Below are positions 1-11,022 of a DNA stretch of 28,329 nucleotides, in pieces (the stretch's first letter is position 1; each line of letters opens with the position of its first letter). A program made the translations under genes and the position numbers. Source of the DNA: Schoenoplectus triqueter (Eukaryota; Streptophyta; Magnoliopsida; Poales; Cyperaceae); assembly GCA_964058805.1 (NCBI GenBank), contig CAXKVV010001823.1, forward strand, positions 1 to 28,329, given 5' to 3'. The notes below the pieces were generated by a model. That model searched no databases. It was not told where the DNA came from and saw only the letters and a list, made by a program, of their open reading frames with translations.

Positions 1-299
1 AACACAAACCCATCAACTCATTATCAAATTATTACATAATAGTCAGTTTATGTGGTTGGCAGTTGATGAGACGTTACTAGTCTACATAACTATGTATTTA
101 GGTTTATACTAAAATTAGTTATTTAGTGAAATGCCTGTGTTTTCAACTTTTTGGCTAGCTTCTTTAATGGGTTGTATCAAGATTTATCAAGCACTTGTAC
201 CTATTGAAGCTGGAAATTATGAGGTTCTTGTTAAAATTGAAGAAATAGTTTTGAAACAAAGCCTTAAATAAATTAGATTGAAAAGACTGAAGGGCAGAC
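1..299 (-). other. Intron 11 of the ARF gene (partial)
   Basis: Begins at the donor after exon 11 (CAG|GTCTGC read on the minus strand, exon ending at 300). The rest of the segment is AT-rich and has no stretch matching the expected ARF C-terminal or PB1 coding sequence. The next exon must lie left of the window. Confidence 0.7.
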
Positions 300-2439
300 C
301 TGACTAAGGTTGGCAGCCTCATCAGCGATAGGTTGCTGACCTGGCCCAAACTGTGCTGTGGTCACTTCTTGAGATTTCACTTGCTGCAACTGATTCAGCA
401 CGAACTGGTTCTGCTGCATGGCCTGGAGTAGTGCCTGTTGTGATTGTGGTTGCATTTGTTGGAGCAGCTGGCTTGCCAGGAGATTTGATCCAGGTCCCCC
501 ATTGAAGAGATTCTGGGACTGCTGGAACTGTAAAAGAGGAGACTGAGACTGCTGCTGTTTGACAGGTTCAACACCCCAGAATTCCTGTAGTGCAGCTGCA
601 GCCATTGTTTGGTACATGTCAGGCTTTAGATTGAACATTGACGGGCTAAAGCTTGGCTGGAGCCAGGGTGGCACACCAAGCCCAGGGAAGTTCATCATAG
701 GGTTCATCAGTGATGCCGTACGGCCAAAATCATTATCCTTCATGCCTTCACCAGAAAATAAAAAGACCAAGAAAAACATATGAGAATTGTTATCTCAAAA
801 TTTGCATACATAGACTAATTCTTGGGGAAGAGCTAAGGAATGACAATGAAACTGTTATCTGGTGTCTGGAAAGATGTAACTTTCTAATTGGTCGAGTTTT
901 GCAGTTTGTTCCTTTGTAACATAATTTTTAATGTGAAAAGATAAAATGATTACCATATAGAGGTGGGAGTCCAGGGGGCCAGGGTCGTTTTAGTCTAAGA
1001 GGAAAAGCGGTTGGGTACATGGGAAAAGTTGTAAGAGGCTCTATCTCCCATAGCGAAACCCTAGGTTGCCTTTCTCCAGCAGTGGACTCATCCCATCCAA
1101 CCTTGACTGAACACCAATGCGAGTTGGGCCAACGAACAGAATCTAGATCACTGATACCTGTTATGGTGCCCATGTATCTAGCAAAAAAAGGGGGAAAGAT
1201 AAGACAAACTTCCCACATAGGCAAGAATACATTAGCTTGTCGAATGGTCATTAATTTTAAGAACGGGATAAAAGAAAAGAGTGTTAAAGAAGTACCTGCG
1301 TACACTAGACTCTTCCGTCTCGAAAAGCATCCTAAAGCGCATCCCTACAGAAACACGGGTGTGATAGACTGCCTTCACATACTTGGCCAGTGGAATAACA
1401 AACTCTGAGGGGCTTGCTCTGTCAACAATATAGAACATTCACTTAGGCTTTAGATAGGGGAAGAGGAGGTTTGGGACATGAAAACTAAAAACATTATGTA
1501 TACCCAACAAAACAAAAAATATTTGTAAAGAACAGAGAACACACAAATAAACAAGTAATGTAGAGAGAGATCGTATGTGCACCTCTCACGGTATCCTGAA
1601 CTTTAGCCCGTAATAAAGTATTTCTTCCAATCAAAATCAACATAAACAATAATTGAAATGAAATGGACATTTACCTTGGATTGTAGAAGATTGTGAATCG
1701 GCTGTTTGTAGCAGCTGCATGGGCTGCAGCAGCCAGAAGACCTATGTGCATACTGTCACTAGATAAAACCAAAGAAGGCATCACAGTCTGTGGCCTGTTT
1801 GCACGTCTGATGCCTAATAACAACTGGTTGTTATCATTCCTAAAATGGTGGATGCAAAATCATCAGTATCCAAAGTTTTTCCACTTTCATGAAGATGATA
1901 CAACAGAAAAGAAAAGGAGATAAGAATCAACCAGATAAAGATGACAGAATCACCAGCTACTAGTCGCTTTGCACTGACAAACACGCTCCATCCTGTGGTA
2001 AGTAGATGTCTTTTTGGTTGACCTGAGATTAAAGTAATATTGTGAATTTTCTTTTATATAAGAGGTAGATCATAATTTGGCACCATCTAAAATTCAGAAC
2101 TAATAAAATAATTGAAAAACAGTTTAGTGCATTAATTTCTATAATTCCTTGCTTTCATTTTTTATCTTGGCAGATACATTTTTTTCAACACTTTCTGTCA
2201 TTGATATTAACTGAAAGTTTTTACCAGTTCTGTTAGTTCATGTTTAGTTGGGCATAGTTGCAGGATTAGGGATCAATTAGTGCTCTCATATGAAATACAA
2301 CAACAACAACAAAATCTTTAATCCCAAATAAATTGGGGTAGACTAGAAATGAAACCCAATCGGAAAGCATAAGATCAAAGATCTCAAATATCAGTGATAA
2401 TAATTAATATGATGAAAGAAAAAGAAAATAAATAAATAA

Positions 2440-2475
<36 letters not shown>

Positions 2476-5400
2476 AAGATGTTAATGATGATGATAATAT
2501 GCTAATAGTAATAGTAATAATAATAATAATATAATAAATCACTATTATAAAATCTATTTCTAAATCCTAAAATTCTATTTTAAAATCTAATTCTAAATTC
2601 TAAATTCTAAAATCCTATTTCTAAACCTCTATTTCTAAAATCTATTTCTAAATTCGAAATCCTAAAATCCTAAAAATCTAAGAACATGAAGTCTATAACT
2701 CTACTATTAGACTCTAACTCCTAAATCATGGTTCAGGTATATGAATCGCCATCTTTCAAGCACTCCTATCCAAAGCAAGCTCTTTGGATATATTTCATTC
2801 CTTCAAATCTCTTTTTATTGCTTCCTCCCATGTCAGTCTCGGTCGACATCTTCCTCTTCTTGTATTTCCAGGACGACTTAGAATACCGCTGCGTACTAGT
2901 GCTTCAGGAGGCCTTCGTTGGATATGACCAAACCATCGCAAACGATGTTGGACTAGTTTCTCTTGAATTGGTGCTACCCTAAGTTTGTCTCTAATATCAT
3001 CATTTCTGATTCGATCTTTCCTTGTGTGGCCACATATCCAACGCAACATCCACATTTCAGCTACACTCATCTTCAGAATGTGTTGTCCTTTTGTAGCCCA
3101 ACATTCTCGCCATACATCATCGCGGGTCTAATCGCCGTCCTTAAGAACTTGTCTTTTAGTTTGTTTGAGACCTTGTCACAAAGAACACCAGATGCTCGTC
3201 TCCAATTTACCCATCTAGCTCTTATTCTATGACTAACATCTTCACTCTGCAACATCGATCTCAAATACCGAAATGTGTCATTCATGGGTACTACTCGTCC
3301 ATCCAAACTAACATCTCCGTCATCTGAGTTTTCTCTGCTGAACTGACACCTCATATATTCAGTTTTGGTCCTATTAAGTCTAAAACATTTCGATTCTAAA
3401 GTTTGTCTCCACAACTCTAGTTTCTAATTGACTCCAATTCTGCTCTCGTCAATCAACACCACATCATCAGCAAAGAGCATACACCAAGGAATATCTCCTT
3501 GTATGTTCTTTGTGATCTCGTCCATCACTAAGGTGAAAATATATAAACTCAATGCTGACCATTGATGTAATCCTATCTTAATAGAAAATGTATCGGACTC
3601 GCCGTCACATGCTCTGACACAAGTCACAACATTTGTGTACATATCCTTAATAAGGGTAACGTACTTTGTTGGGACTAGTTTCCTTTTGAGCGTCCATCAC
3701 ATGATATTTCTCGGTATTTTATCATACGTTTTTTCTAAATCAATTATCATATGTAAGTCTTTCTTTTGTTCTCGATGTCTTTCCATAAGTTGTCTTATTA
3801 AGAAAATCACCTCCATAATGGGCCTCTCAGGCATAAAACCAAACTGATTTTTAGAGACAGTTGTCAGTTTTCTTAAACGGTGCTCGATCACTCTCTCCCG
3901 AAGATTCATGGTATGACTCATGAGCTTAATTCCTCTGTAATTAGTACAACTTTGAATATCTTCTTTATTCTTGAAGGATTGGTACTAATATACTTCTTCT
4001 CCACTCATCAGGCATCTTATTGGACCGGAAAATGATATTAAATAGTTTAGTGAGACACACTATTGCTATATCTTCAAGACATCTCCATACCTCAATCGGG
4101 ATGTCATCTAGTCCTAACGCCTTATCTATTTTCATCTTTTTTAAAACTTCTTTCATCTCAGACTCTTGAATTCTCCGAACAAATCGCCTATTGGTGTCAA
4201 TTGAGTCGTCCAACTCGATCGCGGTTTTCTCACTCTCGTCGTTGAATAGCTTGTCGAAGTATTCACTCCATCTGTTCTTAATCTCCTCATCATTCACCAA
4301 AAGTCTATCAGCCTCATCCTTAATATATTTAACTTGGTTGAAGTCGCTTGTCTTCCTTTCTCGAAGTTTAGTCATCCTGTAGACATCATTTTCGCCCTCT
4401 TTTATATCTAATTTCTGATACAGCTCCATGTATGCCTGACCCCTTGCTTCGCTTACAGCTTTATTTGCGTTTCTTCTAGCTTCTTTGTACTTCTGTATGT
4501 TTTCATCACTCCTGTTGTAATAAAAACGTTTGTAACATTCTTTCTTCTCATTGATAGCCTTTTGTACATCATCATTCCACCACCAAATGTCTTTAGGTTC
4601 ACGTTTATTTCCTCTAATTACTCCAAACACCTCTATAGCCACCTTCCGAATGTGAGTCGTCATCTCCTTTCACATATTATCAACATCCTCACCTTCGTTC
4701 CACGATCCTTCTACAATAACTCTATTCTTAAACACCTGAGAAACGTCCCTTTTGAACTTCCACCACCTCGTTCTCGTTATTTTCATGCCTCTATCTCGCC
4801 TAACGCATACCTGAAAATAAAAATCAACCACCAAAAGTTTATGTTGTGTGACAACATATTCGCCAGGTATAACCTTACAATCCATGCAGTTTGGTCTCTC
4901 TTCCCTTCTAGTCAGGACAAAATCGATCTGGCTCGAGTGCTAGCCACTGCTGAAAGTAATTAAATGCGATTTTTTCTTTCTAAAGAAGGTGTTCGCTACC
5001 ATGAGGTCGTAAGCTATAACGAAGTTCAAGATGTATTTTCCCCCTTGATTCTGTTCGCCATATCCAAAACCCTCATGTACCATCTCAAACCCCCCTCTAA
5101 CTGTGCCAACATGACCATTAAGATCTCCTCCAATGAAGAGTTTTTCACTGCTAGGCACTCCTCTAGCCATGTCCTCTAAGTCTTCCCAAAATCATCTCTT
5201 GACATCATCGTTCAAACCTACTTGTGGGGCATACACACTGATGACGTTCAAGACCAAATCTCTAAAAATCAATTTGATCATGATGATCTTGTCCCCTTGT
5301 CCCCTTGTCTCCTAACTGCAACAACTCCATTCTTGAGGCTCTTATCAATTAAGATGCCTACACCATTTCTACTTTGTTATTTTCCTGTGTACCACAATTT

Positions 5401-8400
5401 TAAACCCGTATTCTCCACCTCCTTAGCCTTTTGACCCGTTCATTTAGTCTCCTGAACACATAAGATATTAACGCGTCTCCTAATCACAGTATCAACTAAC
5501 TCTCTTAACTTACCTGTTAAGGACCCTACGTTCCAACTACCTAAACGAATCCTACTTTCCCCGACTAGTTTCCTTGCCCCTCGCACTCGTCGAGTCAAGT
5601 GCGAAAACCCTTGTTCATTTGACACTACATCCGGGCGTAGTTGCAGCGCGTCACTAAGGTGATGACGATCCGGCCCTCGCTCACTTGTCATCATATCCGG
5701 GTTCCAATATAACGCGCCACTAAGGCGATGACGACCCGACTCTTGTTCTCTTATCGCCATATCCGAATTCCAATATGGCGCGTCGCTAAGAGGGTGACGC
5801 CCCAACAAAAATTGACTGGGTTTCATTTCCATAAAGATCGGCTATTTTAATGTAGGGCTCGCCACACCCACCGCAACCCTCCTCCTTTATCCTGGCTTGG
5901 GACAGACTATGCAGAAACTAGTCCACACAGGCGGAGTTTGCTCTCATATGAAATATCAACAAGAAATAAGAACTCCAAATCACAAGCTTAACTAGAGAGC
6001 AAATAATTGAACCAAGTACCTCTAAAAATGTGACGAAATTTCCATTCATTATCATGCAAGTCCTTTGCAATCAGCTCTTGAGCAGGTGGCTGTTGTGAAA
6101 AATCCTAAATAAAAAGAAAATATAGCTATCAATGCCATGTGAAGAGCCTGACATTATATATTGTCACATTTAAAGCTTTAAAAACGAACCAGAGGAGGAA
6201 ACACTTTCTCAGCAGCTCGACGAGGAACTGAGAATCCGCCATGTGTACTTGTATCACTGGCTGTTAGTGTCTTGCAAAAATAGTTTGTTGGCTGTTTACT
6301 TGGTGCACCAAGCTCTATTGGGAGAAATGGCTCCTTCTGTTCTTGCTGGATTGTTTGGATGCATCACAAAAGTGTTAGATTACTCACAGTTGGTGAGTCA
6401 AGCTTCCATTAAGGATTGAGGTAAGAATATTTGCTATTTCTTTTTCTCAGTTAATTGGGTTCTAAAATATAGTTGAGAAAGGGCTGCTCATGTTATTTGT
6501 GTAAATAAAAATTTGATGATGAAGAATTCGCTGAAGGTTGATTGGACTTCGATTATACATAGAAGATTAATTGCTAAAGTACAGTCCTATAACTGGTGAT
6601 AACAAACTGAGCTCCTCCTCCAGTGATACTCTCTTTCTAGGTTTCTTTTTTTATGGTTAATACTATAGATTTCATGTTCTTAGATTTTAGGATTTTAGAA
6701 TTTAGAATTTAGAAATAGAGGTTTAGAAATAGGATTTTAGGATTTAGAATTTAGAATTAGCTTTTAAAATTGGTTTTTGGATTTAGAAATAGGTTTTATA
6801 ATATTAGGTTTATTGTACTATTATTATTATTGTTATTATTGCTATTACTATTAGCATATTATTGTACTATTAGCATATTATCATCATCATCATCATTATT
6901 ATCTTTATTTATTTATTATTATTATTATTATTTTATTTATTTTCTTTTTCTTTCATCATACTCATTATTATCACTGATATTTGAGATCTTTGATCTTATG
7001 CTTTCCGATTGAGTTTCATTTCTAACCTACCCCAATTTATTTGGGATTAAAGTCTTTGTTGTTTTTGTAATACTATTGCTTGTTGGGTGTTCGCTGAACA
7101 ATTATGGATGAATCACACTTAAATCAAATTGGCATTAATTATGTTATATGATTAGCTCAGTCAAAATTTGGGGTAAGTTAAAGCTGACAAGTGAAAATGA
7201 TATTTAATTGTGCTTGCTACTTTTCTGGGAGGGAACTAGGACAAATTTTATCTCAACTATTCTTATCAGGTCTGGAACCAGTATGTATCAAGTAGAATAG
7301 CAACTTAGAAAATGTGATACTTACAGGGCCCAAGGGCTGTAATGTCATTTGTGCATAGACTTCATCCGTCTCTACATCAGCCTATGTAAAGATGATAAGA
7401 AATTTCTTTCATCACATAGGAACCATATCATTTAGATCTGGGAAGAGTACAATCACTAACAACACATAGAAGGCACACAAGGGGCTGTTGCAGTGCCTTT
7501 CCATATAAAGTAGGAGAGCAATTGTATATGTTATATTCCTTACCTTCTGAGAGATGATAGCGACATTTCTTATTTCATCAGGATATGTGATGAAATTTTC
7601 TAAAAGCAGATATAAGTGATCTCAATTAGATAATTATTTTTTTAAGAAAGGACTCACGTGCATGGTAACATTGTGGAGTTGGCATATCAGCTGAGCTGGC
7701 AAATTGGGATAATTAGGTATATGGCCGTCAATTTCTTTGTTTGTAGAAGCTGCAACCTGAATAAATTATTACACACCATTACTATTTTGATACAATAATT
7801 AGGTGCTTTCTTGTTTGGCACAAATTAGACAGCATTATCCTAATTAACCCGGATTGAGGTTCAGTACGTCAGTTGCATCATCCAATTTTGCAAAGGTCAC
7901 CTTAATTGAGTGACATAAGACTCAGTTAGGCCACTTCAGGCAAAAGTATCTTGAAGAGAGCAAACAGACACAGATGTCACAGAAAGAAGAAAATAAAAAA
8001 TGACCAGATACATAGATTTTTCTTAGTGTCAGCATATTCTGAATAAAATGTCAACGGTGAGCTTTTAAGAAAGGTATGCATATAATGTGCAACTCCAGAG
8101 ATCCCAGGAATTAAAAACAGTTTTTGGGATGTAACTGAAAAGGGAGGGCTTGTTTGAAGCCAGGAGACCTAACTAAACAGCTAATTGTTTGGGCTTACCA
8201 GAACAACCAGAGTTTTCTTTTGAATGGTACCAATTACCAAAACCACACCAAGTTGATGGATCCTAACATACAAATATATGGCGACATTTACTGCAAATCC
8301 TGACTTCTCTCAGTTAGCGTTAGTGTCTAACTCATCAAGTTCATAGGAACTTACGACCCACTTCCAGGGTCATGGGTACCAAAAGTTGTAAGATACACAA

Positions 8401-9279
8401 AATCTACCTATTGGGACATACAACTGACCTGTTCGCTGTGGCCTTGAGGAAAGTAAACCACGCGGCTGCCTACAGCTGGAAGAGATACAAGAGGCCCGGC
8501 ACAAGCATGCCACAGCTCCGAATTAAGACACCTCTGCTCACCTGTATTTCAATTGGAAATTTGTATTTCATGTTTGAACAAAATTGAAAAATGAACAAGT
8601 TGCTTGCAGATATGATTTTTTATTTATTTTTCAGATCATCAGATGTGAATGAATTTTGACTCGTACATGCTCAGGCATAGATGCTGCCTCTAAACCCTAC
8701 TAAAATATACTCAAATAAACAAAATCAGTGAATCAGATAGTCAAAACGGGGAATGGCGACTCTACATGATAGAGTGAACAAAATTGTGCTCTATGTGCGT
8801 TATATAACACTGCAAATGATGTTGTTTTTTTTAATCAAATTATACGAAGGGAAATCAAAGATGCAATTATGTAACTAGGAATGGAAGATTTTTGACACAA
8901 AACAGTTTTTATGATTGTGTAATTACAGAGCTGGAAAGACGGTTACGACGAAGTCCTAGAACGGTACTGCAATCAGAAAACATCACTTCAAATTCCCTAA
9001 TATCAATTCAAAAAGATGCGCCTGCAAGACAGACGAAAGGGCGGAATTGCAAAGCAAAATAGATCCTCAATAGCATAAAATTTTGCGAATGGAAAAACTG
9101 AAGACTTTACTTCCCAGAGAATATAGTCAAAATTTCACAGGTTCAGCAAAAAATAAAATTCAAATAAATAAAATACAGCGTATCAAAGGGCAAACAAAAA
9201 TGATAAATGAATGAAAAAAAAAAATCAAACCTTCTTGTTGTTGCTGGGGTTGCGCCATACCAGAAGACGCAACCCGCAT
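300..9279 (-). CDS. ARF6/ARF8: Auxin response factor, ARF6/ARF8 clade (3' end outside window)
   Basis: Transcription factor that binds TGTCTC-type auxin response elements and activates auxin-responsive genes in the nucleus. Eleven coding exons join in frame with GT-AG sites: 9279-9231, 8541-8429, 7756-7658, 7381-7325, 6345-6190, 6104-6020, 2022-1932, 1839-1675, 1418-1296, 1177-954, 745-300 (1608 nt, 536 residues). Start ATG at 9279 gives MRVASSG, like the ARF6/8 N-terminus. Seen in order: [13 protein letters not shown] and the first half of the dimerisation region (about 20-106), B3 DNA-binding domain (about 129-230, with [10 protein letters not shown] and [11 protein letters not shown]), ARF ancillary domain (about 272-360), [14 protein letters not shown], then a Gln/Leu-rich middle region typical of activating class-A ARFs. 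The C-terminal PB1 domain, and any miR167 site known from this clade, would lie beyond position 1. [14 protein letters not shown] resembles ARF8, while the middle region resembles ARF6, so the paralogue is not assigned. Odd points: Cys at about residue 335 where Arg is usual, and LINE insertions in introns 4 and 6. Family call very sure. Confidence 0.95.
2281..2297. repeat. Target-site duplication, 3' side of the intron 6 LINE
   Basis: The 17-bp sequence TGCTCTCATATGAAATA lies directly before the CAA-repeat tail of the LINE. It is identical to 5939-5955 at the other end, which fixes both ends of the insertion. Confidence 0.93.
2426..2535. repeat. AT-rich microsatellite (ATA/ATAA repeats) in the LINE 3' UTR
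   Basis: Runs of AATAAT and AATA units with short interruptions. A matching tract (TTA/TTAT) occurs in the second LINE copy at about 6818-6935, so it is part of the element's 3' UTR, not an independent locus. Length is probably variable. Confidence 0.85.
2795..5832 (-). pseudogene. Broken LINE ORF: endonuclease plus reverse transcriptase
   Basis: Successive open pieces on the minus strand read as one RTE polyprotein. 5832-5440 holds the start of the apurinic-type endonuclease ([18 protein letters not shown], then VQETK) and ends in TGA where a Trp is normal. 5170-4940 has the endonuclease motif GGDLNGHVG. 4885-3965 covers the linker and the N-terminal part of the reverse transcriptase. 3921-3697 has QFGFMPER and [11 protein letters not shown]. 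3642-3424 has the catalytic FADD box. 3414-2795 is the C-terminal part with [12 protein letters not shown]. Frame changes or stops separate the pieces, so the copy should not be able to move by itself. Confidence 0.9.
5939..5955. repeat. Target-site duplication, 5' side of the intron 6 LINE
   Basis: Identical to 2281-2297. It marks the boundary between the LINE 5' end and the original ARF intron, about 65 bp from the exon 6 donor. Confidence 0.93.
6658..6666. repeat. Target-site duplication, left side of truncated LINE
   Basis: TAATACTAT, repeated exactly at 7068-7076 just after the TTG-rich tail. Short for a LINE duplication, but it sits exactly at both limits of the similarity. Confidence 0.7.
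6667..7067 (+). mobile_element. 5'-truncated RTE LINE, 3' end only, in ARF intron 4
   Basis: About 400 bp match, in the opposite orientation, the 3' UTR of the LINE at 2298-5938. The similarity runs from TTTCATGTTCTTAG through the AT-repeat tract to CCCCAATTTATTTGGGAT and a TTGTTG end. It starts abruptly, as expected for truncated reverse transcription, and has no coding sequence. A 9-bp direct repeat TAATACTAT flanks it (6658-6666 and 7068-7076). The orientation is antisense to the ARF gene. Confidence 0.9.
7068..7076. repeat. Target-site duplication, right side of truncated LINE
   Basis: TAATACTAT, the partner of 6658-6666, immediately after the 3' tail of the truncated LINE. Confidence 0.7.
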
Positions 9280-9770
9280 CACAGAGAGATCCAGTGTTCT
9301 CTTAGCCCAAATAAAAGACGCACTACTACTTCACAATATGCCAAATTAAACCTCCGAATTATTAAAAAAAATGGTCACTTGTAAGCCTTCTAGTACTGAA
9401 AGAGTGATATCTGCTTTCTTTCCATCTCCGATCTCATTTTACCGAACCTAAAATCTCAATTTATGGATTAAATGCAAAGTTAGAGCTGGAATAAGCGCGG
9501 GGCAAGCTTGAGATCTTCCTTTTGTGCTATTAGAGGCAACCTAGGGGTCATTAAACAGAGCTTCCGAGCAAAATGGAGAAGAGGATATTTCAAGCTAGCT
9601 CTAGGTGGAGGGAATCTTTACATGAGATCTCCCAGTCACTGTGGATCGAGCTGAGACGTCATCAATGGAAGCGTCCAGTAATAACAGTTGTAGTTGTAGA
9701 GGTTTGAGGGCGAGAGAGAGAGAGGGAGCGAGGAGGAGAAAGAGGAGAGGAAACTGTTTTGTGTCAAACT
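9280..9770 (-). promoter_or_regulatory. ARF 5' leader with four upstream ORFs and a CT-rich start region
   Basis: Upstream of the ARF start codon, minus strand, the DNA becomes strongly pyrimidine-rich (GA-repeat on the plus strand around 9705-9755), a common feature near plant transcription starts. Between that tract and the ATG, four short ORFs are seen. They lie at 9662-9636 (8 codons plus stop), 9623-9618 (AUG followed directly by a stop), 9551-9480 (23 codons) and 9437-9390 (15 codons). All end before the main start. uORFs in ARF leaders are known in Arabidopsis to lower translation and make it depend on reinitiation factors. That these act here is inference, and the transcription start and any leader intron are not proven. 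Confidence 0.55.
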
Positions 9771-11022
9771 ATCCCCTAAGTAGTAAGTATGATTTAAAGA
9801 CTTAGAAGGGCCTCTTAGGTCAAAACTTTTCTTCAGATTTTTCTGATACGCCCTTCGGTTTTATTCGACTTAGGAATAAAACCATAGAGATATATATTAT
9901 GCCTAAATTATAACTATATTACGCACTTCAGATTATATTCCTAAATTATGCAGCATTTCGTGTAACAATTAAAATTGAGAGAAAATTATAACTTCAATAC
10001 AAATGACCATAGAGGTATTAACATTATTTGACGAATAACTAAATCTGATGACTGATATTAGCTTTAGAAATTTAACAAAAAATTCAGATCGATGCAAGAT
10101 CAGAGAGCACTTACGTTCTTAATAAGGAGTCAAGATAGAGATAAAAGTATTGTAAAAAAATATATGCAATTTTTTATTTAATTTTTCATCTTAATTAAAA
10201 AAATGTTGTAAATGGTACACATAAAAGGTAATTGCGAATTTTACAACATGATTGTTAGGTTATGAGGTAAAGCCTTGGCAGCTCCTGCCAAGTTATAAAA
10301 AAAAAAAATTGTTAGGTTATGAGGACTAGGTGTAAAAAAAATGATTTTACTTAACAGTACTTATATTTAAATGCTAATATTTTTTTTTCCAATATCCTTT
10401 GATAGTGGGATCTTGATATCTAACAATTCACTTTTTGTTCATTAAATTTAAATCCAAAATATTCAGTCCTCCTTGATCACTGCTATTACATACTTTTCTT
10501 ATGAAATTAAAGCAACAATTTTTATAATATATTTTATCTAACAGTAAAAAAATTAGATTTAGATTTAATGATGTAACATCGAATAGAAATTCGTTTTCTT
10601 TTTGGAAAGATGTTACTCATAGAGATATATTTGAGTTTTATTTATCTATTTTTTTTAAATGGTACAATAATTAATGTTTGAATTGATAGGTGGATACAAG
10701 AGAGAATTTATCTTATATATCATCATTAATTCAACTATTTGCAGTACATAATTAAATTTTCCAATAAGTTATGCAATTGAGATAATATATATGGCGCTCT
10801 TATCATCATTCGACTCTTTTCAGTACATAAAATTTCCAAGATGTAAACCAAGGTGAAGGTATCCAAATAAATAAGCTGCTCTGCCTGCTCAAGTACTCGG
10901 GAATCCTAGCCACAGAGAGTGGAGGCATATGCTGCTCCGGCGTCCATGTGCACAATCTGATCAGTTTCCATGGTTAATAATCTTGAAGTCAATAATATGA
11001 TAAATTAGTTATATAAAGTTTT
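9771..11022. other. AT-rich intergenic DNA upstream of the ARF gene
   Basis: No supported gene. The DNA next to 9770 should contain the ARF promoter; I cannot point to a convincing TATA box. A less AT-rich patch at about 10850-10970 has short open frames on both strands but nothing I recognise. The one clear structure is the micro-insertion at 10268-10307. Confidence 0.5.
10251..10324 (+). mobile_element. 40-bp poly(A) retro-insertion with 17-bp target-site duplication
   Basis: The direct repeat ATTGTTAGGTTATGAGG occurs at 10251-10267 and 10308-10324. Between them lie 40 bp (10268-10307) that include a perfect 8-bp-arm inverted repeat (CTTGGCAG-CTC-CTGCCAAG, 10274-10292) and end in a run of 11 or more A. 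A duplication plus a 3' A-run is the mark of LINE-driven insertion of a severely 5'-truncated transcript. Confidence 0.6.

Larger units (their letters stand above)
2298..5938 (-). mobile_element. RTE-type non-LTR retrotransposon (LINE), full length but decayed, in ARF intron 6
   Basis: A 3.64-kb LINE in the same orientation as the ARF gene. Its 5' end is at about 5938 and its 3' end, at 2298, finishes in a GTT repeat (CAACAACAACAAC on the plus strand) after the CCCCAATTTATTTGGGAT motif usual at 3' ends of plant RTE elements. It is flanked by an exact 17-bp target-site duplication. Order of parts: 5' leader, endonuclease, reverse transcriptase, C-terminal tail, and an AT-rich 3' UTR full of AGAAATAG-like and ATT repeats. 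The intact ends and exact duplication suggest fairly recent insertion, but the coding region is broken many times. Confidence 0.93.

Noticed and set aside
1..299. miR167 target site expected in ARF6/ARF8 transcripts
   Set aside because: The site lies in a late exon; this segment is intron and no matching site was seen. It should be outside the window.
1019..1408. 129-codon plus-strand frame across ARF exons 9-10
   Set aside because: Antisense of true ARF exons with clear splice borders and family match.
6770..7012. 80-codon plus-strand frame rich in Leu and Ser
   Set aside because: It comes from the TTA/ATT repeats of the truncated LINE 3' UTR.
8372..8587. 71-codon plus-strand frame
   Set aside because: It overlies ARF exon 2 ([13 protein letters not shown] on the other strand).
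9705..9755. GA-rich tract as a separate microsatellite locus
   Set aside because: Real, but best read as the CT-rich start region of the ARF leader, so it was described there.
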